DNA of 22,544 bases from an uncultured Anaerococcus sp. Lineage in GTDB: Bacteria > Bacillota > Clostridia > Tissierellales > Peptoniphilaceae. The notes below the pieces were generated by a model, which did no database searches, was not told the origin of the DNA, and was given only the letters and a program-made list of their open reading frames with translations. The position numbers and the translations under genes were made by a program. Of this stretch, positions 7,789-15,659 are shown piece after piece (the stretch's first letter is position 1; each line of letters starts with the position of its first letter). Location of the stretch: positions 1 through 22,544 of the forward strand of contig NZ_CALGYW010000104.1 of the NCBI RefSeq assembly GCF_937934665.1. The letters run 5' to 3'.

Positions 7789-10700
7789 CTTCTCCTCCTT
7801 TTATCTTTACTGATTTCTTGACTTACTATCGGTGCAACTGATTTTCCTATAATTTTCTTATCTAGTTCTACATATGTTACTAAATCTCCGTTATTCACAT
7901 TAACTTCGGTTTCGTATCTATCATAGCCTGAAAAAGAGAAGTTCTTTTGAAATCCGCCTGCTATAGGCCTTGCTATATCTAATTCAATATCAGCTTTTGC
8001 TTGATCTACAAGACTATCCATAACGGCCTTTGCTTTTTCTTTTACAAACTTTGCCTTATCTTCAATACCAAGTCCTAAACCTTTTGAAAACATAGCACCA
8101 ACTTCATCTCTCATCACTTTTGATGGTGAGTGAATTGCAGCCGCTCTTTTAGCAGCGTTTACTGCATTTCTCATGACACTAATAGCTGCATTTACCGCAT
8201 ATGATCCTCCGTTATATATACCGTTACCTAAACCTACCATTAAGTTATAGCCGGCATTATTAAAATGTCCTTGATAACTTGCTATTGTGCCTGTCATAGA
8301 ACTACACATATTTCTAATAGAATTTTTTGCGTTATTTGCTCCGCTATTTATTGAGTTAACAAAATTGTTCATCATTTGTCTAGCTCCGTTTGTTACTGTG
8401 CTAGAGGTTTGTTTTATAGTGGAGTTAATATTTGTCCCCATTGATTTGAAGTTTTGTGTAACTTTATTTGATGCACTTTGTATAGTGCTAGACATTTGAT
8501 TGCCCATTTGTTTAAAGGTTTGATTTGTTGTGTTTGCAATGTTTTTGGCTGTAGAATTTATTGTTTGAGATAAGGTTTTAAAAGTTTGACTAATTTTATT
8601 TGACCCACTTTGAACAGTTGACGACATACCGTTCATCATTTTATCAATAGTTGATTTTGATGTATTGCTTACACTATTCATAGTTGAATTAATAGTTTTT
8701 GATAAGCTTTCAAAAGACTGATTGATGTTTTTATTACCGTTTTGTACTGATGAGTTCATGTCGTTCATCATTCCATCAACTGTTGATTTTGAATTATTTT
8801 TAGTATTGTCTAATGAACTTTTAATACTTGTTTCTACACCTTTCATTGATGTATCAACTTTTCCCTTGCCTAAGTCAATACCTCCTGCAAGATTTGAGGA
8901 TATATTTTCTCCTGATGTTTTAGCTTCGTCTCCGCCCTTTTTAATTGCTTCTAGTGCAGTTGTTCTAATGTTATCAGCAGAAGTTAAAACTCCATCTTTT
9001 CCGCTATCAATACCCATAGCAAAATTACTTGATTTTGCTTTACCATCTTGTTGGTAGGATGTATCAAACATAGCACTACGCATATTTAAAGGTTCTTGAA
9101 CTAATCCCTCGTAACTTTTACCAACTCTTGCTCTACCAGTATTTAAGGCTTCAATATATGCATCAACGTTTGAATAACCTATATTTCTTAATTGTTCTGC
9201 AATATCAGTTTGAGTAAGGCCTGCATCTCTTAAAGCTTGATATGCAACCTCAATAGGCCCTAATCCTTGACTTGAACCTTCGGCATATCCATTAGCATTT
9301 ACTAAGCCAATTCCGTAAAGGGCTTCTATTGCGTTCATAGGACTTAATCCTGCTTCTCTTAAAGATTGGTATATAGCATATATATTTTCTTTACCAACTG
9401 CTGAACCTTGTCCAAAAGCATCAACGTTTAACTGACCTTTTTCATACATTTGATCAAAAGCTTCTAGTTCAGTTAAACCTATATCCATCATAGTTTGGAA
9501 CTCATTTTTGATTCCTTCGGCATTTTCTCCGGTTCCATCTTGGAAACCTTGCATATTTCCTTTTGCTATTTCGTAAGTTTTTTCTACAGCTTCAAGTTCA
9601 GTAAAACCGTCTTCCATAAATTCCTGGATTTTTTCTCTATAGGTTTGACCGCCTTCTTCTGTTCCATTTACATAACCGTCAATATTTAAACCTGCAATTT
9701 CAAAGAACTTTTCGCTAGCTTCCAGGCTATCAAGTCCGCTAGTCCTTAATGCTGTATATGCTCCTCTTACGTCACCAGAACTTTCTAGAATTGCTTGAAC
9801 GTATTCGTCAATACTTGCCTTTCCTTCTTGCCTTAAAATCGTTTTTGCATCTGATTCTGATACTCCGTTGTTAATTAATTCTTTGTAGGCGGTTGATATA
9901 TCTGTTGTTCCTTCTTTTAAACCATTAATAACTCCTTCAACCATATTTTGGCCTGTTTCAACGGTTGATGTGCTATCGATTTGCTTATTAATATCATCTG
10001 GCAATTTTTTTGCTTCTTCTTCTACTTCTGATTTTTTACCATTCCAACCGTCTTTTATACCTTGTACTAGGCTTTTTCCCGCATTAACTAGACCTTTTGC
10101 TCCACTAGTTATGATTGAAATTATCTTCTTAATAAGTATTGAAGGGTCTTGCAAAAATGCGTTTATACCACTTGAAAATCCTTTGTGAATGTTAGTTATT
10201 AAGGACTTACCAGCATTAAATAAATTTTTAGCACCACTCGCTATTGTTTTTGCAATCTTTCCTATAACTTCACCTGCACTATGTGCTATCTTTGGAACAT
10301 CAATATCAAATCCTTTTATAATTGCTCCAATTAATAAAGCACCTACAGCAACCAATCCTATAGGATTTGATAAAACCGCTGTAATTATCGGTATTATTTT
10401 AGCAGCAACTGAACTTATCATACCAAAAGCACCTGAAATCCCAGAAGATAATTTACTTATTAAGTCTCCGCCTATAGCAAACAATTTACTATTACCAATT
10501 TTTGAAATAGATGTTGCAAATAGTGTAGATATTTTTTCTCCTGCTGATTTTATCGGTGCAAAACCTTTTGAAATAGAACTTGATAAGGTTTCTATTAGCT
10601 TGCTTCCTGTCGCTTTTAAACTAGATGTTTTTGAACCTATACCATCCTTTAATTTATCTACTATATCTGAACCATGTAACCATAACACTTGACTTTTGCT

Positions 10701-12395
10701 GTTAAGGCTTGTGATTAAGGTATCGATAATTGTAATTCCTGATTTTTTTATTGATGAGTTATTACCTTGTAGACCTTCTGCTATTGATTTTATTAATTTT
10801 CCGCCTACTTCTTTACCCTTAAACAAGCCAAATGCTAGACTTAAAGCGGTTAATATTTTAGGAACTTCTTTTATAATTACATCTGGATTTTGTGCAATAC
10901 CTTTAGCTATTCCTTTGATGATATCTGCACCAATTTTAATAAACTTTGGAATTGCTTTTATAAAGGCGCTAGATAATTTACCTAAGGTTTCTATAGCTTT
11001 CACCGTTAATTTATCGGCATTATCTGCTAGTCCTTGACCTATTTTTAGTACTATATCTAGACCAACCTCTATAAATTTTGATCCAATTTCTAAGAAAGCA
11101 TTTATTAAAGTTGTAATAATAGTTGTCGCACTAGATGCTAATTTATCAGAATTTTGATGTAGTCCCTCAAGAAAAGACATAATCAAATCTGACCCTGCTT
11201 TTATAAATCTAGGAGCTTTACCAGCTATAGCAACTGCACCGTCAGCTATCATGTCGCCTAATACTTTTGGAAGACTTCCAAGATCGTTTTGCACAGTTTT
11301 ATTAAGCCTATCAACTTGTTTGGTAACCGATTGAACTACTTCTCTAAAAGGTGTGTCGACATTTTCAAATAATGATATACCTAATCCTTCAAGTGCTGAT
11401 TGTAAGATTGTGATATCTCCCTTTAGGTTATCGTTCATAACTCTTGCCATTTCTTCGGCAGCACCTGATGAATTATATATAGCATCTGAAAGTTTGTTAT
11501 ATTCTTCTTCAGAAGCATTTACTACCGCTAACATACCAGCCATAGCTTGTTTACCAAACAATTGTTCGGCTATCATAGTTTGAGATCGTTCGCTTAAACC
11601 GCCCATAGATTCTCTTAAACCTAACATTACTTGATCTAGCGATTTCATGTTACCATTAGCGTCTAGCATAGAGAATCCAATTTCGTCCATTAACTCTTGC
11701 ATGTTTTTTGTAGGATTTGCAAGTCTTGTAAATGCTGATCTTAATGTTGTACCTGCTTGCGATCCCTTAATACCTGCATTAGCCATCAATCCAAGGGCTA
11801 TAGCCGTATCTTCGGCACTATATCCTAATGCTCCTGCTACTGGTGCAACATACTTAAAAGATTCACCCAACATAGAAACGTTAGTATTCGAGTTTGTAGA
11901 AGCAGCAGCCAAAACATCAACATAACCCGATGTATCTTTAGCAGTTAGTCCAAAAGCTGAAAGCGAGTCTGTAACAATATCTGAAACAGTACCTAAATCT
12001 TCTCCAGAAGCGGCAGCTAGGTTCATAATACCAGGTAAACCATCAATCATTTCTTGACTTTTCCAACCTGCCATTCCCATGTATTTCATAGCTTCTGCTG
12101 ATTGAGATGCAGAGAATTTTGTGGTCGCTCCCATTTCTTTTGCCTTATCTCTTAAAGCTAAAAGTTCATCTCCACTAGCTCCTGATATAGCTTGTACTTC
12201 ACTCATACCTGCATCAAAATCCATACCAGCCTTAACAGAATAACCACCAAAAGCTGTCAAAGCTCCTGTCGCTACTTTTAAACTTGTTGCTATTCCACTT
12301 CCTACTTTTGATGCTAGACTTGCAAGTCCACTCATTCCTTCTTTAAAGCCTGACGTGTCAATTTTAGTATCAAATAATAGTTTTCCGTCACTCAT
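7785..12395 (-). CDS. Tape measure protein (TP901 type, 1536 aa)
   Basis: This is the longest gene, as usual for the tape measure, which fixes tail length and helps DNA entry. Residues about 55-370 carry the TP901-type core (GMDFDAGMSEVQAISGASGD, MGMAGWKSQEM, GVALGLMANAGIKGSQAGTT-like region as AIALGLMANAGIKGSQAGTT, LFGKQAMAGML). A hydrophobic segment lies near IIPIITAVLSNPIGLVAVGALLIGAII, about 665-690. Three internal arrays follow strict spacing: three 44-residue units (396-527), six 43-residue units (827-1084) and four 44-residue units rich in Ser, Asn and Thr (1192-1367). The C-terminus has IHSPSKVMRDEVGAMFSKGL, commonly seen in this family. SD GAGGTG lies about 10 nt before the ATG. The gene follows the two chaperone-like genes and overlaps Dit. 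Confidence 0.95.
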   Translation of the reverse strand: MSDGKLLFDTKIDTSGFKEGMSGLASLASKVGSGIATSLKVATGALTAFGGYSVKAGMDFDAGMSEVQAISGASGDELLALRDKAKEMGATTKFSASQSAEAMKYMGMAGWKSQEMIDGLPGIMNLAAASGEDLGTVSDIVTDSLSAFGLTAKDTSGYVDVLAAASTNSNTNVSMLGESFKYVAPVAGALGYSAEDTAIALGLMANAGIKGSQAGTTLRSAFTRLANPTKNMQELMDEIGFSMLDANGNMKSLDQVMLGLRESMGGLSERSQTMIAEQLFGKQAMAGMLAVVNASEEEYNKLSDAIYNSSGAAEEMARVMNDNLKGDITILQSALEGLGISLFENVDTPFREVVQSVTKQVDRLNKTVQNDLGSLPKVLGDMIADGAVAIAGKAPRFIKAGSDLIMSFLEGLHQNSDKLASSATTIITTLINAFLEIGSKFIEVGLDIVLKIGQGLADNADKLTVKAIETLGKLSSAFIKAIPKFIKIGADIIKGIAKGIAQNPDVIIKEVPKILTALSLAFGLFKGKEVGGKLIKSIAEGLQGNNSSIKKSGITIIDTLITSLNSKSQVLWLHGSDIVDKLKDGIGSKTSSLKATGSKLIETLSSSISKGFAPIKSAGEKISTLFATSISKIGNSKLFAIGGDLISKLSSGISGAFGMISSVAAKIIPIITAVLSNPIGLVAVGALLIGAIIKGFDIDVPKIAHSAGEVIGKIAKTIASGAKNLFNAGKSLITNIHKGFSSGINAFLQDPSILIKKIISIITSGAKGLVNAGKSLVQGIKDGWNGKKSEVEEEAKKLPDDINKQIDSTSTVETGQNMVEGVINGLKEGTTDISTAYKELINNGVSESDAKTILRQEGKASIDEYVQAILESSGDVRGAYTALRTSGLDSLEASEKFFEIAGLNIDGYVNGTEEGGQTYREKIQEFMEDGFTELEAVEKTYEIAKGNMQGFQDGTGENAEGIKNEFQTMMDIGLTELEAFDQMYEKGQLNVDAFGQGSAVGKENIYAIYQSLREAGLSPMNAIEALYGIGLVNANGYAEGSSQGLGPIEVAYQALRDAGLTQTDIAEQLRNIGYSNVDAYIEALNTGRARVGKSYEGLVQEPLNMRSAMFDTSYQQDGKAKSSNFAMGIDSGKDGVLTSADNIRTTALEAIKKGGDEAKTSGENISSNLAGGIDLGKGKVDTSMKGVETSIKSSLDNTKNNSKSTVDGMMNDMNSSVQNGNKNINQSFESLSKTINSTMNSVSNTSKSTIDKMMNGMSSTVQSGSNKISQTFKTLSQTINSTAKNIANTTNQTFKQMGNQMSSTIQSASNKVTQNFKSMGTNINSTIKQTSSTVTNGARQMMNNFVNSINSGANNAKNSIRNMCSSMTGTIASYQGHFNNAGYNLMVGLGNGIYNGGSYAVNAAISVMRNAVNAAKRAAAIHSPSKVMRDEVGAMFSKGLGLGIEDKAKFVKEKAKAVMDSLVDQAKADIELDIARPIAGGFQKNFSFSGYDRYETEVNVNNGDLVTYVELDKKIIGKSVAPIVSQEISKDKRRRS
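8295..8822 (-). repeat. Four 44-residue Ser/Asn/Thr-rich repeats in tape measure
   Basis: Residues 1192-1367 divide without gaps into four units of 44 residues. The first three end in LSKTI, LSQTI and MGTNI. Units two to four begin NST, and conserved MMN-like and SSTVQ/SSTIQ positions fall at the same offsets (18-20 and 23-27). Forty-four is four hendecads (11-residue steps), consistent with a long helical coiled coil. At DNA level the period is 132 bp with diverged sequence. Confidence 0.85.
9144..9917 (-). repeat. Six exact-length 43-residue repeats in tape measure
   Basis: Residues 827-1084 divide into six units of exactly 43 residues (129 bp) with no insertions or deletions. The consensus is AYxALRxxGLxxLEAxExxYEIGxxNVDGYxxG, with Gly at unit position 18 and an aromatic near position 39. 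Units are diverged in DNA, so this is an old protein-level array rather than a recent duplication. Helix-turn-helix units of this kind are not part of the TP901 core. Confidence 0.88.
10815..11210 (-). repeat. Three 44-residue amphipathic repeats in tape measure
   Basis: Residues 396-527 fall into three 44-residue units beginning RFIKAGSDLI, KFIEVGLDIV and KFIKIGADII, each followed by a GLxxN step near position 16-20. Such KFI/GxDII units are common in tape measure proteins. They share the 44-residue step with the C-terminal array. Confidence 0.8.
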
Positions 12396-12429
12396 TTTCT
12401 TTTCTCACCTCACTTTCTTTTTATATTTT

Positions 12430-13029
12430 TTACATAGTCGACATAAGGCTTTTAGCAAATGAGGACTCTTTTTCTTCTGCACTTCTATTGTCTTTAAGTG
12501 CATATAATCTTTTCATTTTTCTATAGTACTTTTTCTGTTCTTTGCTCATTTTTGGATTGATAGTCATGGCCCTAAATCCTAATATCTTTGAAAATTGACA
12601 ACTATCACTTAAAGAATTAAATAAGCTTTTAAATTTCCGCCAATGTAAATCAACTTCAAATAAATCTATGTTATAACATTCAAAAAAAGCAGAATAAATA
12701 TAGTCCCAATCTTCATCAAAAGAATAAATTGCCTTTGGATTTTCTTTTTCATTATCTTTTTTCTGTTCTTCTTTTTTTCCGCATAGAAAAAACCGCATTA
12801 TATTATTAAATGCAGTTTCTAAATCAATATAATTTAAGATTTTTATTCCATCTTTATAACATAAATCAATACTTTTAAATATTTTATATTCGTTATCTAT
12901 TTCATTGTTTAAAATTAAACTTGAATACTCTATCCAAACTCTATAATCAGTATTAAAATATAAATCTATACCATCAACATTTACCTTTTTTGGTAGTCTG
13001 TTAGTTTGGAAGTCCATTGTTTTTGGCAT
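12430..13029 (-). CDS. Bacteriophage Gp15 family protein (tail assembly)
   Basis: This 199-residue protein lies just before the tape measure. Its N-terminus (NRLPKKVNVDGIDLYFNTDY and WIEYSSLI) matches the pattern of the Gp15 family of A118-like phages. Its middle (FDEDWDYIYSAFFECYNIDLFEVDLHWRKF) and C-terminus (FRAMTINPKMSKEQKKYYRKMK) also fit, the latter being a strongly basic helix. Position suggests the role of the lambda T or tail-assembly chaperone partner that coats the tape measure before tube assembly. It starts within the previous gene, with a 29-nt overlap in another frame and no good Shine-Dalgarno. It is therefore either coupled by reinitiation or made as a frameshift extension. 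An in-frame stop immediately precedes the ATG. Confidence 0.8.
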   Translation of the reverse strand: MPKTMDFQTNRLPKKVNVDGIDLYFNTDYRVWIEYSSLILNNEIDNEYKIFKSIDLCYKDGIKILNYIDLETAFNNIMRFFLCGKKEEQKKDNEKENPKAIYSFDEDWDYIYSAFFECYNIDLFEVDLHWRKFKSLFNSLSDSCQFSKILGFRAMTINPKMSKEQKKYYRKMKRLYALKDNRSAEEKESSFAKSLMSTM

Positions 13030-13468
13030 TTAAAATCTTTGCTATATCACTTGCTGTATAGAGTTTTTCTTTTTTAGTATTAGTTGTATCATCTGATAAG
13101 ATTTTATTAACCCTATCATATCCGTATTCTTTAGTTATTAATTTATTAGCCTTATTTATTTCTTCCATCATGTAATAACCTATATCTAGAAGATCAGTAT
13201 ATAATAATTCGTCACCTTTATATACGTATTTTTGTATATCTGCCATTGCACCAGGGCCTAAAATTAAATCATAAGCCTTAATAAATTTTTCTCTTAATGT
13301 GTCAATATCTCCTTCGGGAGCATTGCTTGCTAAATTAAATATTTTTTGTAAATCTTCACTTAATTTTAAACTGTGTTCAGTTTCATAGTGTAGTGTTCGT
13401 GTATCGTTTAAACCTTCATATTCAAAATCAAAACTAATTACTTTTCTTTCTTTTCTCTTAAAAGCCAT
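13001..13468 (-). CDS. Tail assembly chaperone-like protein
   Basis: This is a 155-residue protein read from the ATG at 13468. GGAGG lies 6 nt upstream and makes this start better than the TTG six bases earlier. It is mostly helical after an N-terminal beta stretch (VISFDFEYEGLNDTRTLHYET). It lies after the major tail protein and its terminator, and before Gp15 and the tape measure. That is where siphoviruses encode the G-type tail assembly chaperone. Expression is probably reduced relative to the tail tube because an intrinsic terminator intervenes. The chaperone call is from position and size; no diagnostic motif is seen. Confidence 0.65.
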   Translation of the reverse strand: MAFKRKERKVISFDFEYEGLNDTRTLHYETEHSLKLSEDLQKIFNLASNAPEGDIDTLREKFIKAYDLILGPGAMADIQKYVYKGDELLYTDLLDIGYYMMEEINKANKLITKEYGYDRVNKILSDDTTNTKKEKLYTASDIAKILNAKNNGLPN

Positions 13469-13502
13469 ATTCAACCTCCATATTTTTTATATTTAAATAA
13501 AT

Positions 13503-13528
13503 AAAAAAAGGGAGTTTTAACCTCCCTT
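13503..13528 (-). terminator. Intrinsic terminator after major tail protein gene
   Basis: On the minus strand AAGGGAG and CTCCCTT form a 7-bp stem around GTTAAAA, followed by seven T. It begins 10 nt after the major tail protein stop. Because essential tail genes continue downstream with no obvious strong promoter, it probably acts as a partial terminator. That would lower tape measure and tip production relative to tube and capsid, a common phage arrangement. Confidence 0.88.
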
Positions 13529-13538
13529 ATAAATTCTT

Positions 13539-14087
13539 TTAAACTCCTGTGCCTTCTTCTGTTACTTCTCCATCCTTAAATTCAATTGTTAAGATATCAG
13601 AAGAATCTTCACTTGCTGTAATATAACCTTCAATTGATTTTCCGTTTGCAGTAAATGAACCTGAATATTGATAAGCTTCTGTTCCGTCACCGTCTGTATC
13701 TGGAACTACTGTATAATTTCTTTTTCTAGCATAGAATTTTCCACCGCCTAAGTCTTTAGAAAAATCTACAACCACAATATTTACAGTCGCATCATCTGCT
13801 AATAGTTCTTTATCTGTGATTTCTATAATTCTTTCATGTACTGGATTGTCCTTGTACTTATCAAAAGTATAGTCGATTGTTTCAGTCATACCTACTGATG
13901 AAGTTCTTTCTGAATATTCATCTACATATTGTCTTGAATATTCTTGTACTTCTTTACTTCTAGGTAGTTCAGTAAAACCTTTCATTCTGTAATATTTATC
14001 TTTTACTTCCATAAAAGAAACAAGGTCAGCTCTTAATACTAGACCCTTAAACTCTTTTAGTGATTTTAATATTTCAGTATTTTCCAT
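13539..14087 (-). CDS. Major tail (tube) protein
   Basis: This 182-residue acidic protein is of the size and beta-rich composition usual for tail tube monomers. It starts LKSLKEFKGLVLRADLVSFM. A central region (TETIDYTFDKYKDNPVHERI, then TVNIVVVDFSKDLGGGKFYA) and a strand-rich end (SGSFTANGKSIEGYITASED) resemble phage major tail proteins of Firmicutes siphoviruses. Its ATG overlaps the preceding stop (TAATG). It is followed at once by an intrinsic terminator, as expected for the most abundant tail component. The assignment rests on context plus composition. Confidence 0.8.
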   Translation of the reverse strand: MENTEILKSLKEFKGLVLRADLVSFMEVKDKYYRMKGFTELPRSKEVQEYSRQYVDEYSERTSSVGMTETIDYTFDKYKDNPVHERIIEITDKELLADDATVNIVVVDFSKDLGGGKFYARKRNYTVVPDTDGDGTEAYQYSGSFTANGKSIEGYITASEDSSDILTIEFKDGEVTEEGTGV

Positions 14088-14512
14088 TAAATAACCTCCA
14101 TGTATTTTAATTTCATTTGAATTTGATATTGAGCACTATCTGCGTTTGCATTACTCAAATATCCGTCTGTAATCACCTCTATACCTAATGGATATTTATT
14201 TCCTTCAAGTATAGGATAATTTTTTTTCCTATTTTCTTCTTCAATCCAATTTTTTAATTTATCAAAAAAAGAAGAGTTTTCTAATTGTTCTATTAAATCT
14301 CCGCTCATGTGTGTAGTTGTTACAAATATAAAATTGAATTGTTTTAACTTGTCCCCATCAACGTATTTTTTTATTAATGTATCTCCAACTTCGGTATATA
14401 AACCATATTCGATTGGATTTTCACTTAAAAAATCCACATTAAGTCTTACATTATCTAAAAGATAAGGACAGTTTAAAAAATAATCTCTAACACTTTCAAT
14501 TATAGATTTCAT
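14087..14512 (-). CDS. Tail terminator / minor capsid protein (neck)
   Basis: This 141-residue protein lies directly before the major tail protein. It resembles the small proteins annotated as minor capsid or tail terminator in A118-type phages: an N-terminal helix (IIESVRDYFLNCPYL), a FNFIFVTTTHMSGD strand region and a C-terminal strand (AQYQIQMKLKYMEVI). Tail terminators form the hexamer that stops tube growth and docks to the head. The start overlaps the previous stop as ATGA, with GGAGGTAGAG upstream. Confidence 0.62.
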   Translation of the reverse strand: MKSIIESVRDYFLNCPYLLDNVRLNVDFLSENPIEYGLYTEVGDTLIKKYVDGDKLKQFNFIFVTTTHMSGDLIEQLENSSFFDKLKNWIEEENRKKNYPILEGNKYPLGIEVITDGYLSNANADSAQYQIQMKLKYMEVI

Positions 14513-14862
14513 TTTGCTCTACCTCCACAAATAGCTGCTGCCCCTCTTAAAATGCTTTCTTTATGACTTACTTTCATTTTTTCAAACCATTTATTACCTC
14601 TTGTTGGAGCACCATTAAATTTCGCCCAATTATTATACCAGCGTCTAGCATATGGTGTTTGTTGAACTATCAGTCCACTACCTATTGAAGTTTGTTTGAT
14701 CGGTGCTGATTTTAAGTCACCGTCTCTAAATGGGGTATAAGGATCCATTCTCCTTATAACTTCGCTGTCAATAAACTTTTGAACTGCTCCTCTTTCTTGT
14801 AAACTTCTTTGTCTTAATGATTTTTCAATATCATAATCAAATGCTAATAATGTTATTTTCAT
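14509..14862 (-). CDS. Minor capsid protein 2-like head-tail joining protein
   Basis: This is a 117-residue protein. I choose the ATG at 14862 (MKITLLAFDYDIEKSLRQRS) rather than the longer reading from 14889. GGAG lies 7 nt upstream, and the ATG overlaps the previous stop as TAATG. The short motif MDPYTPFRDGDLK followed by YARRWYNNWAKFNGAPTRGNKWFEKMK is typical of the Minor_capsid_2/HK97-gp10-like group, which acts at the head-tail interface. It belongs to a run of four small neck genes between capsid and tail tube. Confidence 0.75.
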   Translation of the reverse strand: MKITLLAFDYDIEKSLRQRSLQERGAVQKFIDSEVIRRMDPYTPFRDGDLKSAPIKQTSIGSGLIVQQTPYARRWYNNWAKFNGAPTRGNKWFEKMKVSHKESILRGAAAICGGRAK

Positions 14863-15242
14863 TACTTTGCTCCAATCCTGGTGTACCACATATCTGGATT
14901 TCCAAAATCATATACATCGCTGGTAGTTATAACATGAGCATCATACTTTTCTTGATATTGTTTTAGACTATTACATTCTACTATGTTTTTTTCGTCATCG
15001 TTTCTGATTATTATATCTTCACTATCTAATTCTTTTAAAACTTTCAAAATATAGCAAGTAACCTTGTCTATATCTTTTCTGTCTCTACTTGTTAAGTTGC
15101 TATTATAGCCTTTATTTTCTATCCGCAAGGCATTAAAAGTACCTATAATCCTATATTCTGTTTGCCTATTTCTTATAAACTGTTTTATAACCGTAACCTT
15201 TGCATTAGCACTTAATATAGATTTATTATTTAAGTTTCCCAT
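14862..15242 (-). CDS. Putative head closure / minor capsid protein
   Basis: This is a 126-residue protein between the connector-like gene and the minor capsid 2-like gene. It is beta-rich in its first half (AKVTVIKQFIRNRQTEYRII). It ends with a region (YDFGNPDMWYTRIGAK) reminiscent of small stopper or head-closure proteins. The start has AGGGG upstream and lies next to the preceding stop. Size and position support a neck function; family identity is uncertain. Confidence 0.58.
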   Translation of the reverse strand: MGNLNNKSILSANAKVTVIKQFIRNRQTEYRIIGTFNALRIENKGYNSNLTSRDRKDIDKVTCYILKVLKELDSEDIIIRNDDEKNIVECNSLKQYQEKYDAHVITTSDVYDFGNPDMWYTRIGAK

Positions 15243-15243
15243 A

Positions 15244-15642
15244 CTAAAAGCCCCTATACATTAAACCTGTATGGCCATAGGTTTCTTTAATAGCTTTGTA
15301 GATTATATCATCAGTCTTTTTTTGTTTTTCGGCATCATTTAATTTTCTAGAATTTGGATCATAATATTCTTTTTTGTATTCACCTATAGCTTCTGATTTG
15401 AGTTCTTTTTCTGAACTGTTATCGTTCATATTCTCGACTATAAAGCCATTTATATATAAAGATATAATAACACTAGCTAGAAGCTTATTGAACGTTTCTA
15501 GCTGTGTTTTATCGCTAAAATCAATGCGGTTAAATGTTACATAGTTAACTGTTCTTAATAAATTATTTTGTATCAAGGTAAAAGTTGTTTTATCTAAATC
15601 AATTTCTTGATGTTTTTCTTTAAATTCTTCATAGGTTAACAT
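15244..15642 (-). CDS. Putative head-tail connector (gp6/gp15-like adaptor)
   Basis: This is a 132-residue mostly helical protein (YEEFKEKHQEIDLDKTTFTL, then TFNKLLASVIISLYINGFIV, then IIYKAIKETYGHTGLMYRG) immediately downstream of the major capsid gene. Helical proteins of this size and location form the adaptor ring under the portal. AGAGAGG precedes the ATG. The helical repeat and the C-terminal YGHTGLMYRG are the only visible marks, so the call is positional. Confidence 0.65.
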   Translation of the reverse strand: MLTYEEFKEKHQEIDLDKTTFTLIQNNLLRTVNYVTFNRIDFSDKTQLETFNKLLASVIISLYINGFIVENMNDNSSEKELKSEAIGEYKKEYYDPNSRKLNDAEKQKKTDDIIYKAIKETYGHTGLMYRGF

Positions 15643-15659
15643 TAATTAACCTCTCTTTC

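Noticed and set aside
10189..10692. Open frame of 167 codons on the plus strand inside the tape measure gene, and similar antisense frames
   Set aside because: These are antisense shadows of the long tape measure gene, with low-complexity hydrophobic translations and no ribosome sites.
14863..14889. Longer N-terminus for the minor capsid 2-like protein
   Set aside because: It overlaps the preceding gene by 28 nt without a ribosome site. The ATG at 14862 overlaps the preceding stop by one base and has GGAG upstream.
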